Shown here in pieces: positions 10,003 through 21,697 of a stretch of 64,000 bases of DNA (the stretch's first letter is position 1; each line of letters starts with the position of its first letter). Position numbers and translations under genes: made by a program. This DNA is from Whitmania pigra (lineage: Eukaryota > Annelida > Clitellata > Hirudinida > Haemopidae). The stretch lies in the NCBI GenBank assembly GCA_021613335.1, contig JAJTWR010000084.1:41001-105000 (forward strand), given 5' to 3'. The notes below the pieces were generated by a model. It saw only the letters and a list, made by a program, of their open reading frames with translations, ran no database searches and had not been told where the DNA came from.

Positions 10003-12344
10003 GGGGCCGTTCACATATTATATAACGCAAAAATGTCAATTTTTTACCCTCCTTTTTTTTACCCCTCATATAACGTTATGTAACATTTGTGGGAATCCTC
10101 CCCCCTCAATATTACATAACAAACCTGTGTACGCCCTCCCCCCCCCTATTGTAGGTTCTCACTAAACATAACTTTTAGACAAACACGGTATATTAGTACT
10201 AGTAAAACTGAAAATCGATTTTTTCTATATTAAACAACACATGCTTTCAACGTTAGTTAAGTTAAAGTTTGTACAGTTCACTTCCATGGCAAACAACTGT
10301 CCTCCACAGTCGGGAATCCAGATGACAGAGTAGCCTCTGAACATGATTGCAGCCCAGATATGTCAACGTATTCCTCGTTCATCCATTCTGCATCTTCTGA
10401 CATCTTTTTAAAACAACCAGTATTTTTTCATTTAATACTCTGCATGCCATTTAAATATTTACATTTTAAGTAATGGTTTAATTAAAACTGTAGTTTAAAC
10501 TGATAGAAATGTTAAAGAGTTAACAGATACATTTATGTATTACAATCTAATTATGTAATATAATAATATAATATATGACAACGTAATCAATCAATATTTC
10601 AACATTTATACATTTATAAGGTCACATTTTTTGCAATATATGTTAATTCACACAACAAATCTAAAGTGTTTCAAGGTCATACCTTCTGCAATTATAGCCA
10701 TCAGTTCCCGTTGTCTCCTTGCTGCTATACGCACTGGCCTAGTGTGTGGGATGTCATTCACTTTCACTCGAGGATGCACTTCCTTCTTGTGCTGGGTCAC
10801 CATAACTACTGAAAGAAAATACATTTTGCGTAGTACATTGCAAGTTCTACTGGTTATCTGATCTTTAACAGTGGGGCAGCAAGCATCATATGGAATACTG
10901 AATAGGCTCATGCCGCCATAACCAGCTGGTTCCAATCTGACAGACAGTCTTTGAAAGAGCGTCAAATAATTGCACTGTTCATCATCTGCAGCTGCTGGAC
11001 TCAAACCTTTGGAATTGTCGACACACAGTGGAGCTGGCAGAAAGCCCTGCGGCAAGATAGATTTCAAGCCCGATCTGAATGGAGCACAGCACTCTTCATT
11101 ACTGCATTTTACGACCTGTAGAAAGTACTGACTGACCCTCACGTGAGTTGCCAACCATTCCTGTGATGGATAGTCTGGTTTTTCGAGAATTTCTCCTCCT
11201 CCCCATTCTAACTACTGGGTAGTTATCGATGACAGCCTCACTCCAAACCTCTGAAAGCACTTCACCTGCCTTCCTGAAATTCGCGTTTTCCATATCAATG
11301 TTGATTGTTTCTCCGGCTGCATTCAGATGAGATCCAAAAACATCAAATGGCAATATTATTCCATCCAAAAAACGACTTATGGGCGCCATGCGTCGTTCAA
11401 CCGGATTATATGCACTTCTGCCAGGAGCCTATGTCGATATGAATAAGGCATCCAACCTGAGATGCTTAAAGTTAGCACACGCAAAATTAATTGTTTCTCG
11501 GTATCAAGGATTTTCATCGGGGCCTCCGTCTACTAATATCACCAGAACTGGTTTCACCTGGCCGTTGTCCTTGTGTAACAGCTGATGGAATGATGACACA
11601 TGTTGATATAAATGTCTCAGATCAGCAGCATGTGTGGCAGCAATGCTGAAATCATGCTTTCCACTACGAATTCCAATAAACGTCGATCCAGAATAGCCTA
11701 CTGCCTTTTCAAGTCTTCCTTCACTAATGACAAGCCCAGCAATGACACTTGGTGTCAACTTGTGGCCAGCAGCAAACACAAAATTATGATCTGGCAGAAT
11801 GATTTGATATTCCATGTTCTTGACCACAGTTGACTGTTTATTAGTTGCAGGCAAACCTAAAGGAACCTTAGCCTTGTCGTCCTGACTTATGCAAGCAACT
11901 TCCTGCGGCCTAAGCAAACTGCAAAGCTGTAAAAGCGATTCATGAGTAGCTCTTGCAAACTTAGTATCAGCATGATGTCTATTTTCAGCACGAAGTTTTA
12001 CGTTGACTGTGTTTGCATGCCTTTTTCCTTCAGTTGTCACCCAGCTGCGTGGAATTAAACGAAGGTATGTCCCAGACCGACTCAGATTAACCTATTTCTT
12101 TTAACTCACGTGACATATCTTCAAGTAGTATATAGTGTGTTCTATAAATAGCAGACATGAAAATGAAACTCAAAATTAAATTTAACTCAATAATATTCAT
12201 ATAAAAAAAAGATTTGAATTAACTGCTTTTTTGAAATTGTTATATAACATCCGCTCAGACCCCCTCTCTCCCCCAATATAACAAAAATAACATTTGCATA
12301 CACCACCCTCCCCCTTCAACGTTATATAATATGTGAACGGCCCC
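10003..12344 (-). mobile_element. DNA transposon with 25-bp perfect TIRs and TAA target duplication, unclassified
   Basis: A perfect 25-bp inverted repeat beginning GGGGCCGTTCACATATTATA spans 10003-10027 and 12320-12344. Each end is flanked by TAA (10000-10002 and 12345-12347), a 3-bp target duplication. Subterminal C-rich runs at both ends look like further shared structure. The minus strand encodes a degenerate DDE-like transposase. The 3-bp duplication and protein do not suit PIF/Harbinger by eye; the Zator superfamily, which also makes 3-bp duplications, is a candidate, unverified. Confidence 0.8.
10648..12040 (-). pseudogene. DDE-like transposase remnant of the 10003-12344 element
   Basis: On the minus strand 12040-11504 gives KVPLGLPATNKQST, then LPDHNFVFAAGHKLTPSV and VILVDGGPDENP. 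Two stop codons (TGA and TAG) interrupt the frame between about 11505 and 11430. The protein resumes with APGRSAYNPVERRMAPIS and HLNAAGETI, and after one frameshift near 11100-11150 with HVRVSQYFLQVVKCSNEECC (11154-10648). GPDENP and NPVERRM are the conserved blocks of a transposase-like family widespread in invertebrates, giving plausible catalytic Asp and Glu. The C-terminal CxxxxCC may bind zinc. Stops and frameshift make it inactive. Confidence 0.7.
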
Positions 12345-12849
12345 TAAACGTCTCGAAAAGCAACCAGTCTTGTTTTAGAACATATTTTAAAAAAATACAA
12401 ATGTAATTAGCTACAAAATGATGAATTTATGATATATCAAGGTCATAAACTAATGTTGTATAGGGTGCATATTGCATATATCTCTAATTGACGTAATTTT
12501 AAAAGTAAAACTACAATATAGATATACACAATATACAATAGATTTTGCAACGGATGAGGGTTAAAAAACAAAATACTGACACCAACCTGATCTCTTTGTA
12601 AAATGCCAAAATCAGCTAGGTCATGTGAAGACAACCGTGACAATGACCTTTTTTTCGTGTCAAGGCCAAAGTAAGGGAGGCTAACCCTCCCAAATCACGT
12701 TCCTGCTAACTATGTTCCTGTTTTTTGAATTTGTTTATGTATTTGGAACATCATAAGGAACGCATATCCTAAAATTTACGATGGGCATTCTTACAGTCTT
12801 TATATAGTGCATTTTTTCTTAATTTTTATGTCTAAGACTTTAAATACAC

Positions 12850-13100
12850 CTATCACTTCATCTTACTGCGTTCCTGAGTACTAGAACCGTTTTGAACAAT
12901 CTGCTTAGATAAATGTGTCCAAATCACAGGATTGTAATTTATAGTCACGTACATTGTGTAATAAATACAACAATATACGTATTTATGATATGTTTGTGTA
13001 AAAATGTAAGTTAGAAATAGTATAAAGGAAAAAATGTGCAAAGAGTTATAAACAATTTCACTCACTTTTTCTCATTGTCATGTACGCATTCACTCAAAAT
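12850..13100. repeat. Dispersed repeat, partner at 39675-39870
   Basis: Sequence around ACGTACATTGTGTAATAAAT (12952-12971) and the following 130 bp recur at 39680-39850 with moderate divergence, in the same orientation. There is no coding evidence and the family is unknown. The stretch from 13100 to 14228 shows nothing recognisable apart from a 14-A run near 13247. Confidence 0.6.
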
Positions 13101-14228
13101 TTAACTAAGAGAAACATTTATAAATACGCAAAATGAATATTTAAACTAATACCGAAATCAGGGCCAGAAAGTATTGGTATTGTAATCAACTACAATAGCT
13201 TAGATTCTGCTTAAATGGAGCCAAAGAGTAGCAACACATTCAGCAATAAAAAAAAAAAAAAAGTTCTGAGAGACCAAATCTTTTGGTCAAAGAAGCAGTT
13301 AACAGGGAATTGGTCAAGCAGAAAAAAATCAGCAACACTTGGACAAACAATGGTATGGTTTGTATCAAGAAATCCTGAATGAAGTTCCACTTAAAATCTC
13401 TTCAATGGAAGATCTGGAGAAATTGTAATGGATACCAAAGGAGATTGGTGTGAATTTTATTTAAATTTAAGTCCTGATAACTTGATTAATCCCATTGTTA
13501 TATTAACACAATCATGAAAGAAAAGACACATTGCTCAAACATCTCTGATCTACCCAAAATCATATTTTCCATCTTTTGCCTTGCTTCTGAAAGTGAAGTT
13601 TCTAAAAGTATCAGAACAATTTATGTAGACATAAGTCATTATGACTTTGATAAGCTTATTTTGATGTTAAAGGTCATTAAATGTTTTCTACAAAAAATGT
13701 TCAATAACCTGCTTTAATGTTTGAATCTCCATATCTTTACTCTATAAATAAAAGTTATTAAATTGATTGTAGGTTATAAAATAAATATTATGCTAGCATT
13801 TAAACATTTCTTTATTAAAAAAATAAAATGTCCCGAGATATTTCCTCATTGATACAATCATTAATGAAACTTTGAGGACTCAACTCAGATAAATTAAACA
13901 CTTATGGGCACTCTATTGAGATATTAAAATATAGTCTTGACAACATTCAACTATAAAAAAATATGTTAACCAGCATTTGTAGATTGTGACTATGTTTCAA
14001 GCGAGTAATTTCTTCTTGGGCACTCTATTGAGATTTTAAAATGTCATAAATATTATTACAGAGCGATGAAAGTTCTAAATTTAACCTTCTTCATTTTAAG
14101 CTTCAATTCCTGTGAAAATTTTTGTCAATTATAAAAGTAAAATAAACTGTGAGTAAACTGCATTTATTATCTGCATTATTATCAATCTTTCTAAAATTTA
14201 AGGTTTATTTGAAATCAGTTTAAAATGT

Positions 14229-15560
14229 TTAACAAATCTTCAAATTATTTACCTCACATATGAAATCATGATAACTTTTTGAGATTTGGGCACCATAACA
14301 CATTCTTTTGCCAATTCTTGCAATTAATAAGATTGTGAGACAAATCATTAAATTGACCTCCATATTAATAAGATCTGTAAGGGTCTCCCCTTGCACATTT
14401 GAAACCATTAGGGGTGGGACTACAGTCATGGTATATGCAAAGGGCTTGGCAGGCCATTTATTCATTATGTATTTTTCATCAGAGATTTCTTTCATGTAGG
14501 CGTCTTTGACCGAGGGTGATTGGCTGAATCCTGTATGAATAGGATGGACGTTTTTTATAATGAAGCTTAAATTCCTCATTGATTTATGGAACATGTTTTG
14601 ACTTGAAACTAATTTAAAAAATAATTTTTTTTCAATCAATTCAGAAAACATAGTCGAGTCCAATCGAAGAGCACCCTCATCCAAACATAAAAAGAGATTG
14701 TTATCGACGGGCTGATGTCGACTCGAATAAGCCAGCATGGCGAAAAGTTCCATCGATGTCGCAAGACTTGCACGCATACCTTAATGTCTTATTATCTTAT
14801 CATATTTCAGAATTACTCATATTTCAATCTTACTTGTTAATTCGCTAAGAATACCAGTTTATCCAGTCACGATACCAATAACCACGCATAACACTTGCCT
14901 TTTACTTTGTTTTCACCGCCGCTGATCGCAAAGGGGACACCTGTTATTCTCATTACAAAAGATTGAACTTGTTTTCTTATGGGAATAATCATCTGTTTGA
15001 GTACCATCATAGCTGCAAAATCGTCATCACTGTTACTATTAGAATTATTTTTTCAACATTTACTATTACAATACCTTGAGTAGAAAAGACAGATTACGAT
15101 AAAACACTATCTAATGTTTTGAAGCCATGGATAAACAAAAATTCGAAGATACTTTGTATCTTGACTTGGTATTTTTAAAATAGCTTTTTTTAATTTCAAA
15201 TAATGTTAAAATCCTTTTAACAATTTAAAAAACAATTAATAATAACAATATTAAATTTCACTAATTTTACCCAATTACTTTAAAACTTTCGCCAAAGTGT
15301 AAATTCAATAACATCCTGGGACTTTTTTTACTGTTAATCATTACGTTTTGTGTTAACTAATAGCATTGTTACTTAGTGATTTACACTATTTATCGAGGTA
15401 ACAAAATCTACAGAAACTATGGATTTGACTGCCGATTTTTAAAATTAACAGCTCCAACATTCAACCTACATTAAACCAATGTTGTTGCTTAATGGATAAA
15501 AGGCCGATTGCATCACACGAACGAACCAACAACAAAAATATTTCGGAGAAGACAATGTTT
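14229..15560 (-). repeat. Unidentified repeat family X, copy 2, with a 182-residue frame
   Basis: Matches copy 1 (1548-2813) and copy 3 (22300-23130), with internal deletions relative to each. On the minus strand 14777-14229 encodes 182 residues: NNLFLCLDEGALRLDSTMF, NVHPIHTGFSQSPSVKDAYM, EISDEKYIMNKWPAKPF and, near the end, a membrane-like segment MEVNLMICLTILLIARIG. Copy 1 keeps the same frame over its overlap, with mostly amino-acid-level similarity, hinting at past coding selection. A further frame near 15560-15463 resembles the one at 22930-22790. Transposon or duplicated gene fragment cannot be decided here. Confidence 0.6.
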
Positions 15561-15579
15561 GACAGAGAGGCCTCCATGT

Positions 15580-15760
15580 AATTTAGTTGCCAATTACAAA
15601 TTACTCCAATAAATGTAATTTAGATACCAATTACAAATGACATGTGCCGAATGTGAAATTAATTATAAATAAATAATAAATTATGAAATAAATTACAAAA
15701 TTACAAATTACTAATTTGAAATTGCATCAAATTACAAATAACACAACCAGAACATTTGTT
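15580..15760. repeat. Degenerate AT-rich tandem repeat
   Basis: Irregular reiterations of AATTACAAATTAC and TGTAATTTAG occupy this stretch. There is no coding content. Confidence 0.5.
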
Positions 15761-15939
15761 TACATTGCCAATGTGTGCTAAGCAATGAGCTACTGAACCA
15801 CGGAGCGATTAAATATAATATCAAGCTAAATGTCATTTCCAAAGATCCTAAATTAAAACAAACTAAAATTGAAATAATTATTTTAAACTCAAGCTATGAT
15901 GTGAGCACGACAAAAACAATTGTGATTGAATATTCCATT

Positions 15940-16975
15940 CATCCATTCATGAATGACCCTGATCATGAACAGGAAGAGGATTGTCCAAAATACCCTGGAC
16001 AAATTGAACGACCTTCTTGGATGGTGTCGAATGGCTTTCAAGCCTGCGAAATCCCGAAGTCTCGGCCTAGCCAGGGGGAAAATTCATGAGGACGTATTCT
16101 TCGATATGGCGGAGCATCAAATCCCAACAGAATCCGAAGAACCGGTGAAATGCCTTGGAACGACAAATCTCTCACCGACAAGAGCATGAAGGACGCCATA
16201 TTCCAACAAACCATCAACGGAATGCAAGCGATCGAGGCGGCACCGCTTCAAGGGCGGTTCAAAGTGTGGTTGCTCCAGTTCGTGCTCCTTCCAAGACTGC
16301 TCTGGTCGTTAACCATCTATGAAATTGGTTTATTAGTGGTTGAGAAGCTAGGGAGGAAAGTTAACCGATACATCAGAAAATGGCTAGGCCTACCTCCAGC
16401 GCTGTCATCGGTAGCCCTCTACAGTAGGAGCACGAGCCTGCGACTACCATTAAAGTCCATCGTGGAAGAGTACAATCTCTCCAAAATAAGAACGCAGTGG
16501 ATGCTCAACGATTCTTCGGATAGCAGGATCCGCGAAGTCAAGTCGCTCAGATCTGGAAGAAAATTCCGAACGCAGAATGAGATCGACGAATCAGTTGCCG
16601 AGCTGATGTTTGAGGAAGTGAAAGGTCTTACCCAGACGGACCGTCATTAGTTCCCAGGCAAGCTCATCAGTCAGAGCCGCTATGATTAGCCGGGAAAGGA
16701 GGCGAAAAGTGGAACAAGACCGAGTCACGAGGGCAGTTCAGCAGGGTAAGTTGACAACATGGGAGGACGTGATGCAACGATCCCTTACCTGGAGCGACAT
16801 GTGGAAGATGTCCCCGCTCCGACTTGCCTACGCGATAAGGTCAGTGTACGACCACTTGCCTTCCAGGGACAATTTGCAGAAGTGGGGTCTGGTGGAAGAC
16901 ACCGAATGCTCAACAATTGCACGTATGCGCTTGCCAATGGTCCTTACATATGGCGAAATCTCAGGTCTTGAGATG
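15940..16975 (+). pseudogene. R2/NeSL-like non-LTR reverse transcriptase C-terminal relic
   Basis: Three frames in order give WCRMAFKPAKSRSLGLARGK (about 16016-16078), LLPRLLWSLTIYEIGL and YIRKWLGLPPALSSVALYS (16280-16430), then WEDVMQRSLTWSDMWKMSPL (16760-16820) and YALANGPYIWRN (about 16922-16957). These are the thumb and C-terminal blocks of the single-ORF reverse transcriptases related to R2 and NeSL that are common in aquatic invertebrates. Frameshifts near 16150, 16650 and 16900 and internal stops make it dead. The palm motifs and any restriction-like endonuclease are missing. Base composition is clearly more GC-rich than its surroundings. Confidence 0.75.
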
Positions 16976-16999
16976 TAAGCATGGAACATTTTTGGGGGC

Positions 17000-18170
17000 A
17001 ATGGATGGATGGAACCCCGTATTTTTTACGACAATAACTAAAATGGAAAGCTTTCTTTCTAAAATTCCGACTGGGTTACAAAAAGGTTTTCAAATATTTT
17101 TTCTATTAAATTATAAATAAATTATTTATATTAAATTCCAAATATAAAATTATTTTTATTTATAATTTTTTAATAAATATTTTAAATATTTATTTTTGAA
17201 AACAAAGCACAATATTAGTTTGAACAGCTATTTTCTATTTCATAATGGGCGAGACCAAGCCTCTTGACCTGGATAACGACATTATGAATATTAAGTACCA
17301 GCCATTATGAATATTAAGTATTAGCCAGCGCTACAAAACTCCAGCTAACATATTATTACTTGTTGACGGGGTAAACTATTTTGTTCATGATATTTTGATA
17401 ATTGCCAAAGCACCCAATAGTTAGTCACTCAACTCTATGATGTCTAGGTATTTTATTCTGGAGGGAAAAAGCATATTTTAATTATTTCCATATTTGTAAA
17501 TAATAAGACTTATAATATAAAAAGTAGTAGATTTGAAATATTACAAACAAGATCTTAATAATCAAATAATTATGACCATAATTATTATAATAACCATATT
17601 ATAACTTTTAATGTCGTAATATATCATACAAGTTTCTAGAAATGAAATGATAGTTGAGAAAGGACTTGAATAACTGTTGCGATCGATAGGTTTTAAAATC
17701 AATTTTCAATTAATAAATATATTGTGGGCTCCATGAATGCACATTGTTTTGCTTCAGATACAAATTTATCCCTTGACTATTTTAACAAAATTTTGACTAT
17801 ATTATAAGTTATTTTAAATTAAATAATTAAATTATTCAACCTATCATGTACAATTGTCTAAGTCAATCACAAAGTCGTAACTTTTCAAACAATTCACGAA
17901 AACCGTAGGCTACAAAATTGAATTCCCATCTGACTCATAGAAGAGGAGTTCACGGCAAGTTAACGAAAATTAATATCGGTTAGAGCCTTGCAAGAATCAA
18001 TATTAGACCTAATATAAGTCAGGAGGCAGTTGAGATTTGCCACGTTTTTCGAAAAGGTTAATTTTGGAGTTCGCTTCTTCTGTTTTCGTTGTTTTATTTT
18101 TCTACATTTCTCGATTTTTAAATTATTATTTTAATTTCAACTATTTCTAGATTTCCTTATTCCGGTCGAA
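17000..18170. other. AT-rich intergenic and 5' flank
   Basis: Very AT-rich DNA (17100-17200 is almost pure A+T) without recognisable exons. The last 150 bases before 18175 are less extreme and probably hold the promoter and 5' UTR of the following gene; no TATA element is convincing. Confidence 0.35.
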
Positions 18171-18174
18171 AAAC

Positions 18175-19971
18175 ATGCTGGTGATATTGTGCGTTGTGTT
18201 TTCCTGGGTTTCCTGCATTTATGGCGCAGCCATCAATGCTGTTCAAGAGTCTGTTCTGAATAGCGCTGAATTCAGAATTCTAGTGCCGAGTAAGATTGAA
18301 TCACGTTACAATATTATTTTATTATTTTATTGTTTCTTATATTTAAAAGCTCTGAATTGCAATATTGATATAAATACGCTTTATTACAATTTTTAAGTAA
18401 CTGCACTTCGATAGTTGCTAATTTAGCAATCGAAAATGTGCTTATTAAATACAAATGCATCAATAAATAATAACATTTAGTGATGACTTTTTTTTGAGTT
18501 TGTGACTTTTGCTGAGTTCAAACAAACAAGTCTAAGTAAGAGCATTGAAATAGATTTAAATAAACTCAAAGGGACAGCTTTAATTAAGCACGGGCTTCCG
18601 TTATCAGACCGATCTTATGAATCGTTACATTCAAAATCATAAGCTATGCAATTCCGCTCAGTAAATGTTGTTTGTAAGATAACTATTATTATTTAGTTTA
18701 TACGTTAATATTATAATATAAAATAATTCATTCACAGTAGCGCCATTGGAGACATGCAGCTTGGTCATCGGGATTGGCAACGAGTCACAGATGATAAATT
18801 TGGTGAAGGAAGTTGGAGACGTTGAAGACAGAGCAGTTGAACTTGAAGGACTGAATGTCACCTGTATGCTGGCAGGGGATAAAGTTAGTAGTTCAAACAT
18901 TTTCATAATTTATTTTAGTTTCAGTTATAATAAACTATCATTTGATAACCTGAATAGGAATTTGATTTAAATGTGGTCGAACATAATGCCGATGTAGTTT
19001 CAAATTAGTTTAGTTTAAGATTAGTTTTTAGAATTTTGGCTCGTAATATTTAACATTGAAACGTTATTTTTTTTAGGTAGCAGAAAGCTATGTGGACAAA
19101 GCAATTGGTGCAAAAGCCATTATTGTCAGCCGCGTAAGTGGAGGAAGCCTTGATCGGAAAATGGTTAGTCATCAACAACAATGGTTCGATATTTTAAATA
19201 AATAATTGTTAACTTCGCCCCAGGTGCTGCACTTTCGACACGAGGCCAGTACATACGTGCTCGCACCTGATTTGGGCTCGCTCGTAGGATGCAGTGGAAA
19301 GGAAGAAGATGGGAAATATCTGGACAGTTTCGACATCTTTGGAGAAATTCATTTTCTCTACGAAGTCTACGAAGGTAAATAATGCTGCTTAAAATTTGTA
19401 CAGTGTACGTCTTACTTAAGCTGTAATCAATAAAAGCATTTTTAACTATTATTTTGTTCAGCTTACCAAAACTTTATTTTATAATATTTGTTAAGGAAAG
19501 ACCATTTCTTGACTGATTAATAAACAAATCTAATTAGAATTATCATATCATTATAATATTTAAAAATTGTTTGTTTCAGGTGAGGCAAAGACAAGGTCTG
19601 AGGATGTGGTGACGACCACCGAGGGAGGACCGGTCGACCCGTCAGAACCCCCAGTCATGCTCATCATCTTGATTGTCTGCGGAGTCATCCTGCTTTTGTT
19701 GGTGGCTTTCTGTGTCTGCCGCTGTTGCTGCAGAGTGAGCACAACATTCTTTATTTAAATATTTATTGAAGTATTTATTACGCAGATATTGTTATTTAAT
19801 TCTTAAGTATAATTATTAAAATTTAAAAATATCTTACAACAACTGCCTAAAGAATTTTACAAGGAAAGGCATGAGAATTTAACCGAAGTTTCAAAGCATA
19901 AAAGCACAAATGCAATGTTTAAAATGTTTACATTTGTATTTCAGTTTGCTCCTTCTTACAAATCAATGTGA
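18175..19971 (+). CDS. Small type I membrane protein, six exons, family unknown
   Basis: Exons by splice signals and phase: 18175-18289, 18738-18883, 19077-19133 (or to 19163 with an alternative donor), 19224-19374, 19580-19734 and 19945-19971, all GT-AG and frame-consistent, giving 216 or 226 residues. The N-terminus (MLVILCVVFSWVSCIYG) is a signal peptide. The ectodomain has conserved-looking Cys and one N-glycosylation site (NVTC), with VDKAIGAKAIIVSR faintly like a protease-associated fold. Near the end PPVMLIILIVCGVILLLLVA is a transmembrane helix followed by CVCRCCCR, a likely palmitoylation patch, and the short tail FAPSYKSM. An AATAAA lies at 20091-20096. Compact introns contrast with the neighbouring genes. 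I do not recognise the family. Confidence 0.75.
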
Positions 19972-20090
19972 AGAAGTAAAGTCGAATGTGGAGTGGTGGA
20001 TGTCAGGGACTCAAAGTCTCCTGTTTGCCTTTGACTTGTCTATTGGAAGCTTTTCCAATTTGAATCTAAATTGACTTTTAACGGGTTTTG

Positions 20091-20096
20091 AATAAA
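20091..20096 (+). promoter_or_regulatory. Polyadenylation signal AATAAA
   Basis: It lies 120 nt after the TGA of the type I membrane protein gene and supports its 3' end. Confidence 0.55.
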
Positions 20097-20099
20097 TTA

Positions 20100-21400
20100 T
20101 GGATCATGGTTAATCTCCTTTTTCTTGATATTCGAAGAGAAAATGTTTCTTGAATTTGGGAGGGAAATTTTAAAACTTCATAAGTAATTAAAACATCGAA
20201 CTGAGTAGAACTAACGTGAAATTTCGTTGAAAACCATACGAATCAAATTTAATTCTAAAAACATAATAGCAATTAATTAAACTAAGAAAAATGCACAAAA
20301 ATGTTTCTGAATGCATCTTTGAATCTATGAATGCTTTGAATGTTTTTTTTTTCGTTTCGCCGAAAATCTGCACTCGGACTGCTATCATCGTTTCGTTTTT
20401 TTTTCAATCGGTTGTCTGCAGAGCAATTTCTAATGTTATGTTAATTACTTTAAACTAAACTAAACATCTAAACTGCATGAAAATGTAAGAGCGGAGCCAG
20501 CGACAAAAATTCGAGCCTCTAGGTTGCCAATTTGTAATGGAAAATCAAAAAAAGGTCATTATATTTATTATTATTATTTTAATGTATTTCGATATTCATA
20601 TATTAATGAATTAAGAAAAATTTTTTTTTTATTAGTGATGTCGCTTTTCTTTTTTGCATTTTTGTAACATTGTGAAACAACAGGAGTGTATTACGCAACT
20701 GAAGAACTGAGCAATCATGGTGAGACTCTGAGCTTCTGTCGTCTTTGATGTACACTGGTAAAATTAGTTAGGAATGTCATGAGCTTTTTTAATTGATGTC
20801 TTGAAGTCAGTAAAATTAAGACATTATTTGATTTTTAATTTTTCGAATCAAGCTTTTAATCGTTACCGCTTCTGTTTCAGTCTGTACTGAAAGTAGTTAA
20901 ATAACTGTAAGTTACTAACGACTAACTATTTCAAAAAAGTAGTTATGACTACATGCCATCTACCCAAAAACTACTGAGAACATGTGGTAAAGTGCCCATC
21001 ACTGCAGTTCAACATCGTGAGCATGTGACCTTCTTGCGTTCCTTTCCGGAAGTACTCGAATGATCGGTTTTCGAAAGTTCAGAACAAAATTATTTCCGAA
21101 CTCGAATAAAACCGATAGTTTCGATTTTTTTTGGAAATTCGGTTGCAATCGGTTTTACAACAAAATTTTGTTAATACAAAAAGTTTCACGACGGTGAAGT
21201 TAGCAAGACTTCAACAAGAACTTTGACATCCAATAACTCCGGAACGCATAAAGCTAAAAACATAATTTTATTTTGTTAGATAGGTCTTGCTTAAGAAAAT
21301 GATGCGCGTAAAAAATAATGTATTTTGAATAAAAATGAATTGTTGGTTAACGTATGAAGCTTTAACATAAAATTCCTTAACGCGCTTGTAATTTTAAAAA
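20100..21400. other. Intergenic DNA with minor repeat fragments
   Basis: No exon recognised. A short match, GACGGTGAAGTTAGCAAGAC at about 21190-21210, repeats a piece of repeat X copy 1 (1875-1895). Confidence 0.35.
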
Positions 21401-21414
21401 CATATTTTAAAAAA

Positions 21415-21697
21415 AAGCTTGCTGGTGAATAATACAGTGCAGGAACATTGGTTGAAGAATGTTTTTCTCATTAAACATCTGCTTCACTTGTCTAACAGGC
21501 TTTTCTTTATGCCAATCATGTTCTTTCCCCCATCAACAGTCAGGCAGCTGAGGTTAGTCCAAGTTATAATCAGTAAATGTTTTTTTATCAATTCAGTAAA
21601 TACATCCTCTCCTATAAATGGCATGATACACGTAAATTTCCGTAATTTTGTTCCGTACATAAAAAGGTCTCCGAGGGCCGTAGTTTGGAGAACCCTG
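21415..21697 (-). mobile_element. hAT-type transposon fragment with one terminal repeat
   Basis: Read on the minus strand from 21697 the sequence starts CAGGGTTCTCCAAACTACGG, a typical hAT terminal repeat. It then encodes FTCIMPFIGEDVFTELIKKH and WTNLSCLTVDGGKNMIGIKK, which resemble the catalytic core of ZBED/GTF2IRD2-like hAT transposases. The frame contains a stop soon after. The opposite end was not found, so this is a truncated relic. It abuts the piggyBac-like repeat copy exactly. Confidence 0.55.

Larger units (their letters stand above)
8888..12560. mobile_element. piggyBac-like non-autonomous element, host of a nested transposon
   Basis: Both ends have TTAA (8884-8887 and 12561-12564) followed inward by an inverted CCCTCATCCG. 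TTAA target duplication plus a CCC-starting terminal repeat is diagnostic for piggyBac elements. Without the nested 10003-12344 insertion, about 1.3 kb of piggyBac-like DNA remains with no intact transposase. Part of it (9040-9420) recurs at 21700-22115. The minus strand of the shared part contains MDAIQNFKLNSGELETI, and the second copy adds a Cys-containing stretch that could be the C-terminal cysteine-rich end of a piggyBac transposase; that is weak. Confidence 0.75.

Noticed and set aside
10648..12040. Assignment of the nested transposon to PIF/Harbinger from its 3-bp duplication
   Set aside because: The transposase blocks seen do not match Harbinger motifs and no Myb-like partner frame is present.
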